DNA of 64,000 nt from Streptomyces sp. B21-105. GTDB taxonomy: Bacteria; Actinomycetota; Actinomycetes; Streptomycetales; Streptomycetaceae. Positions within the stretch are counted from its first letter, which is position 1. Each line of letters starts with the position of its first letter. The stretch spans positions 4,712,001 through 4,776,000 of the forward strand of contig NZ_JARUMJ010000001.1 of NCBI RefSeq assembly GCF_036898465.1, written 5' to 3'. The notes below the pieces were generated by a model, which did no database searches, was not told where the DNA came from, and worked only from the letters and a program-made list of their open reading frames with translations. Shown in pieces: positions 60,663 through 64,000 of this stretch. Both the position numbers and the translations under genes were made by a program.

Positions 60663-61775
60663 ATGGACGCGTACGACGGAGGCTCAGGCGCTCCACGGCG
60701 GGCGGACACGCCACGCGGACCGACCTCGGCGGACGGGCCGGACACGGCGGAGAGGCAGGGGCTGCCGGACGGGCCTGCCCCTTCGGGCGGGCCGCATACG
60801 CCGGGAGGACCCGATGTCTCGAGTGGACCCGACGCCTCGGGTGGACCCGACGCCTCGAGCGGGGCGGGCTCGGCAGGCGGGCGGGAGACGGAGTCGTCGT
60901 CGGTCAGAGGCGCCCTGCCCGCGCCGCGCACCGAGCTCGCGGGCCCAGCACCCGCCCGCGGGGCGGAAACCGGCGATGAGCCGGCCCTCGTCCTCGGCGC
61001 CGATTCGGGCCCCGATACGGACCCCGGCGCCGGCCCCCATGTGGACCCGGGTCCCCATGCCGACCCGGACCCGGACCCGGACACTGCCTCCGCCTCCGCC
61101 TCCGCGACAGCACATCGTCATCTCCAGCCCCGTACCGGTGTGGCCGCGCTCTCGCCGCGGTACCAGGTCGGCGCCGCGCTGGCGCTGGCCGTCGTCGCGG
61201 TCGCCGTGTGTGTGCACGTCGGGATGGTGTTCCTGCACGTCGCGCCGTCGAACACGGTGACGAAGGCGCATGGTGGGGCGATCGACGACTGGATCTATCC
61301 GGAGTTCGAACAGAACTGGAAACTGTTCGCGCCGAACCCGCTGCAGCAGAACATCGCCGTCCAGGTCCGCGCTCAGATCCGCCGCCCGGACGGCGGGTCT
61401 CGTACCACCGGCTGGTACGACCTGTCCGCGCAGGACGGCCGGGACATCGACGGCAATCTGGTGCCGAGCCACACCCAGCAGAACGAGTTGCGTCGTGCCT
61501 GGGACTTCTTCACCGCCACGCACGACAGTTCCGCCCGGCCCGTCGGCCTGCGCGGCGCCCTCGCTGAGACGTATCTGCGCCGCATCGTGGTGATGCGTCT
61601 CGAGCGTGGCGCGGTAGGCGAAGGCGATGTCGTGGAGCGGGTGCAGGTCCGCTCGCGGACCACCAATGTGCCCCCGCCGAAGTGGAGCACCGACAAGGTG
61701 TCGACGAGCCCGGTGTACCGCGTGCTGTCCTGGTGGTCCGTGCCGGACGGCGCGACCGAGGGAGGCGCGAGGTGA
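60663..61775 (+). CDS. DUF5819 family membrane protein
   Basis: A 370-residue protein, ATG 60663. The first 155 residues are a low-complexity Pro/Gly/Asp/Ser-rich region with imperfect repeats ([19 protein letters not shown] and PDPDPDT-like runs). A membrane helix follows ([23 protein letters not shown]), then the conserved DUF5819 region ([46 protein letters not shown]). The downstream HTTM gene overlaps by 4 nt. Pairing of DUF5819 with HTTM is common in actinobacteria; the function is unknown. Confidence 0.83.
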   Translation: MDAYDGGSGAPRRADTPRGPTSADGPDTAERQGLPDGPAPSGGPHTPGGPDVSSGPDASGGPDASSGAGSAGGRETESSSVRGALPAPRTELAGPAPARGAETGDEPALVLGADSGPDTDPGAGPHVDPGPHADPDPDPDTASASASATAHRHLQPRTGVAALSPRYQVGAALALAVVAVAVCVHVGMVFLHVAPSNTVTKAHGGAIDDWIYPEFEQNWKLFAPNPLQQNIAVQVRAQIRRPDGGSRTTGWYDLSAQDGRDIDGNLVPSHTQQNELRRAWDFFTATHDSSARPVGLRGALAETYLRRIVVMRLERGAVGEGDVVERVQVRSRTTNVPPPKWSTDKVSTSPVYRVLSWWSVPDGATEGGAR

Positions 61776-63052
61776 ACCGGTTCTCCCTTTCGGTGTCCGC
61801 CGCGATCGCCCGTCTCACCGAGTCGGCGCTCGGGCCGTACCAGAGCGCCGTGGTCCGGATCGGCTTCAGCGCAACCTGGCTGCTGTTCCTGCTGCGAGAG
61901 TTCCCGCACCGCCAGGAGCTGTACGGCCCCGACGGTCCGTGGGACTGGGAGCTGGCTCGGCAGCTGATCGACAGCAACGGGTCGTTCACCGTCCTGATGT
62001 GGTCGGACGGGCAGGTCTGGTTCGAGGCCGTGTACGCGCTTGCGATGGTCGCCGGCGCGCTGCTGCTGCTGGGCTGGCGCACGCGCGCGATGTCGGTGCT
62101 GTTCATGGTCGGCGTGCTCTCGCTGCAGAACCGCAGCGTCTTCATGGGCGACGGCGGCGACAACGTTCTGCACCTGATGTCGGTCTACCTGATGTTCCTG
62201 CGCTGCGGCCGGGTGTGGTCGCTGGACGCCCGGCGGGCACGGCGTACGCAGGAGGCACGCGCGAGGGGCGAACGGGTCACGGACCGGGTCGGTCCCGTCC
62301 TGTGGGCCGCGTCAGGAACGGTGCTGGTCACGGTGACCGTGGCGGACCGTTTCCCCAGTGAGTGGACCATACCCGCGCTGCTCTGGGCGGCGTGGGCCGC
62401 GCAGGGCCTGTGGTGGGCCGCCGGACGCCTCCGGCAGTCGGCAGAGCCGCGGATCCTGCTCGACGTGATCGGCAACGTCCTGCACAACGGGGCCCTCGTC
62501 GTGATCATGGTCGAGGCCTGTCTGATCTACGCGACGGCCGGCTGGTACAAGATCCAGGGCTCGCGCTGGCAGGACGGCACCGCCGCGTACTACCCCCTGC
62601 ACCTGGACTACTTCTCGCCCTGGCCCGCGCTCGCCGACCTGCTGGCTGCCAGCGGCACGATGGTCCTGATCGCGACGTACGGGACCGTCATCGTGCAGGT
62701 GGCCTTCCCGTTCACCCTGTTCAACCGGCGGCTGAAGAACGTGCTGCTGGCGCTGATGATGGCGGAGCACGCGGTGATCGCGGTCCTGCTGGGGCTGCCG
62801 TTCTTCTCGCTGGCGATGATCGCGACGGACTCCGTCTTCCTGCCGACGCCGTTTCTGCACCGGGTCGGCGGATGGGCGGCACGCGTGCGTGAGGCGCTGC
62901 TCCCGGACCGCGGACAGCCGCTCCCCGACGGCGTGCCGAGGGACGAGGCCGAAGCGCGGGGCCGAACCGCGGGCTCAAGGGGCCAGGACCACCCGGATCC
63001 CGCGCACGTACCTGCGGCGACGACGCCGGGCACGCCGGGCACGCGCGCGTAG
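61772..63052 (+). CDS. HTTM-domain membrane protein (vitamin K-dependent carboxylase-like)
   Basis: A 426-residue polytopic membrane protein (GTG 61772, overlapping the DUF5819 gene by 4 nt). HTTM/VKGC-like segments: ESALGPYQSAVVRIGFSATWLLFLLREFPHR, LQNRSVFMGDGGDNVLHLMSVYLMFL, and ATAGWYKIQGSRWQDGTAAYYPLHL, which holds the K-x-x-G/W motif of the family. About eight membrane helices and a polar C-terminal tail. The family is proposed to be related to gamma-glutamyl carboxylases; no activity is known for this branch. Confidence 0.85.
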   Translation: MNRFSLSVSAAIARLTESALGPYQSAVVRIGFSATWLLFLLREFPHRQELYGPDGPWDWELARQLIDSNGSFTVLMWSDGQVWFEAVYALAMVAGALLLLGWRTRAMSVLFMVGVLSLQNRSVFMGDGGDNVLHLMSVYLMFLRCGRVWSLDARRARRTQEARARGERVTDRVGPVLWAASGTVLVTVTVADRFPSEWTIPALLWAAWAAQGLWWAAGRLRQSAEPRILLDVIGNVLHNGALVVIMVEACLIYATAGWYKIQGSRWQDGTAAYYPLHLDYFSPWPALADLLAASGTMVLIATYGTVIVQVAFPFTLFNRRLKNVLLALMMAEHAVIAVLLGLPFFSLAMIATDSVFLPTPFLHRVGGWAARVREALLPDRGQPLPDGVPRDEAEARGRTAGSRGQDHPDPAHVPAATTPGTPGTRA

Positions 63053-63065
63053 GACCCAGGCCGGG

Positions 63066-63098
63066 TACGTGGCACGTGGCACGTGGCACGTGGCACGT
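63066..63098 (+). repeat. 7-bp tandem repeat upstream of the RNA methyltransferase gene
   Basis: Four to five copies of ACGTGGC (63067-63097) make a short microsatellite-like tract between the HTTM gene and the methyltransferase gene. Confidence 0.8.
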
Positions 63099-63164
63099 AA
63101 GGGTCGCGGGCCCGTGCACCCGGCGCGGGTCCCGTGCAGGGGGCGCCCCCGTAGGGTTCACCGC

Positions 63165-63959
63165 ATGACCGACCCCGTGACCGCAGGTCCCGACCCGCTC
63201 GACCCGCTCGACGCGCTCGGCCGGTGGCGCCGGCTTGCGGGTGGCGCCGTCCTGCTCGACGGCTTCCATGCCCTCAAGCACGCCGTGCGCCTCGGCGCCG
63301 AGGTCCCGGTGGCGGTCGCCGTCGACCGGCGGGCGGCGCTCGCCCTGGCCGGGGAACTCGCTCCCGATGTGGCCGAGGCGCTGGACGGGCTGCTGACGGA
63401 GGTCACGGAGGCGACGTACGCGTCCCTGGTGCCGCGTCCGCATCCCACCGCGGTCGCCGCCCTGGCCGTGCGGCCCTCGCGCGAGGCCCATCTGGACAGA
63501 CTCGGGCAGGCTGACCGCACCGCCCCGGTCGTGGTTCTGGACAATCCGCGCAACCTGGGCAACGCGGGGGCGGTGATCCGGCTCGCGGCCGGATTCGGGG
63601 CGACCGGGGTGGTCACCACCGGCACGCTCGACCCCTGGCATCCGACCGTCGTGCGCGGCGGGGCAGGGCTGCACTTCGCGACGGCCGTGGAGCGGCTGGC
63701 GGTCGACGAACTGCCGGCCGGTCCGGTGTTCGCCCTCGACCCGGAGGGCGACGACATCCGGGGCGTCGAGCTCCCGGACGACGTCCTCCTCGCGTTCGGC
63801 TCGGAGCGCAGCGGGCTCTCCCCCGAGCTGCGCGCGCGGGCGGACCGTCTGCTCGCCCTGCCGATGCGCCCCCAGGTCTCCAGCTACAACCTCGCGACCA
63901 GTGTGGCCATGACGCTGTACCACTGGAGCGCCGCCGGGGGCGCACCGCAGCACCTCTGA
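63165..63959 (+). CDS. TrmH/SpoU-family RNA methyltransferase
   Basis: A 264-residue SPOUT-class enzyme that 2'-O-methylates tRNA or rRNA using S-adenosylmethionine. ATG 63165. The N-terminal substrate-binding part is about 1-115. The SPOUT motifs are VVLDNPRNLGNAGAVIRLAAGFGATGVVTTG (motif 1, catalytic Arg in NPRNLGN), LLAFGSERSGLS (motif 2) and LPMRPQVSSYNLATSVAMTLYHW (motif 3, the trefoil knot). The exact target nucleotide is not predictable from sequence. Confidence 0.92.
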   Translation: MTDPVTAGPDPLDPLDALGRWRRLAGGAVLLDGFHALKHAVRLGAEVPVAVAVDRRAALALAGELAPDVAEALDGLLTEVTEATYASLVPRPHPTAVAALAVRPSREAHLDRLGQADRTAPVVVLDNPRNLGNAGAVIRLAAGFGATGVVTTGTLDPWHPTVVRGGAGLHFATAVERLAVDELPAGPVFALDPEGDDIRGVELPDDVLLAFGSERSGLSPELRARADRLLALPMRPQVSSYNLATSVAMTLYHWSAAGGAPQHL

Positions 63960-64000
63960 GCGACTGCCGGGACAGGTACTGGTTTTCTGGGCTTCCAGGC

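Overview
This window is the replication-origin region of a high-GC actinobacterial chromosome, almost certainly a Streptomyces or a very close relative. The evidence is the order yidC-yidD-rnpA-rpmH / dnaA-oriC-dnaN-gnd-recF-DciA-gyrB-gyrA, frequent GTG starts, GC-rich third codon positions, DnaA boxes of the TTGTCCACA type, class E sortases, CrgA, and the PknB/PbpA/RodA/PstP/FhaB/FhaA cluster.

Layout. 1-15.2 kb is the core replication block. The leftward ribosomal-protein/RNase P/insertase operon faces dnaA. oriC (about 4.5-5.05 kb, at least 15 DnaA boxes) lies between dnaA and dnaN. recF, a DciA-type helicase-loader gene, gyrB, gyrA and a DUF3566 membrane protein follow. 15.3-27.9 kb is a 12.5-kb actinomycete integrative and conjugative element (AICE, pSAM2-like) inserted in the 3' end of tRNA-Ile(GAT), with 48-bp att duplications. 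Its leftward operon runs regulator, FtsK/TraB translocase, spread genes, RepSA, Xis, Int. Its right half is accessory DNA: a sigma-like HTH regulator overlapping a (frameshifted) PP2C phosphatase, a GHKL ATPase, an XRE/DUF5753 regulator, a small membrane protein with a TTA codon, a long palindrome, a protein built of identical 28-residue repeats, and a parS-like site. CTAG-rich operators (GTCTAGGG half-sites) recur at three promoters of the element.

28-37 kb carries a PH-like membrane protein, small proteins, a frameshifted secreted protein, a Ser/Thr kinase, an HTH protein, tRNA-Ala, a DUF5324 protein, a cyclophilin and a rhomboid protease, followed by a cluster of DnaA boxes away from oriC. 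37-51 kb is the cell-envelope and division cluster: crgA, a DUF881 protein, three class E sortases interleaved with pabA, then leftward fhaA-fhaB-pstP-rodA-pbpA-pknB, a phospho-signalling and peptidoglycan-synthesis module. 51.5-64 kb holds tRNA-Leu, a decayed ABC ATPase, DUF2252, J-domain-like and rhodanese genes, an acyl-CoA dehydrogenase, the phenylacetyl-CoA epoxidase operon paaABCDE (leftward), a DUF5819/HTTM membrane pair and a SpoU-family RNA methyltransferase.

The best candidates for something undescribed are in the right half of the AICE: the CTAG operator regulon with its HTH/PP2C/GHKL module, the 28-residue-repeat protein beside the large palindrome, and a ParB-type site carried on an integrative element. 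All functional assignments rest on motif recognition without database searches.
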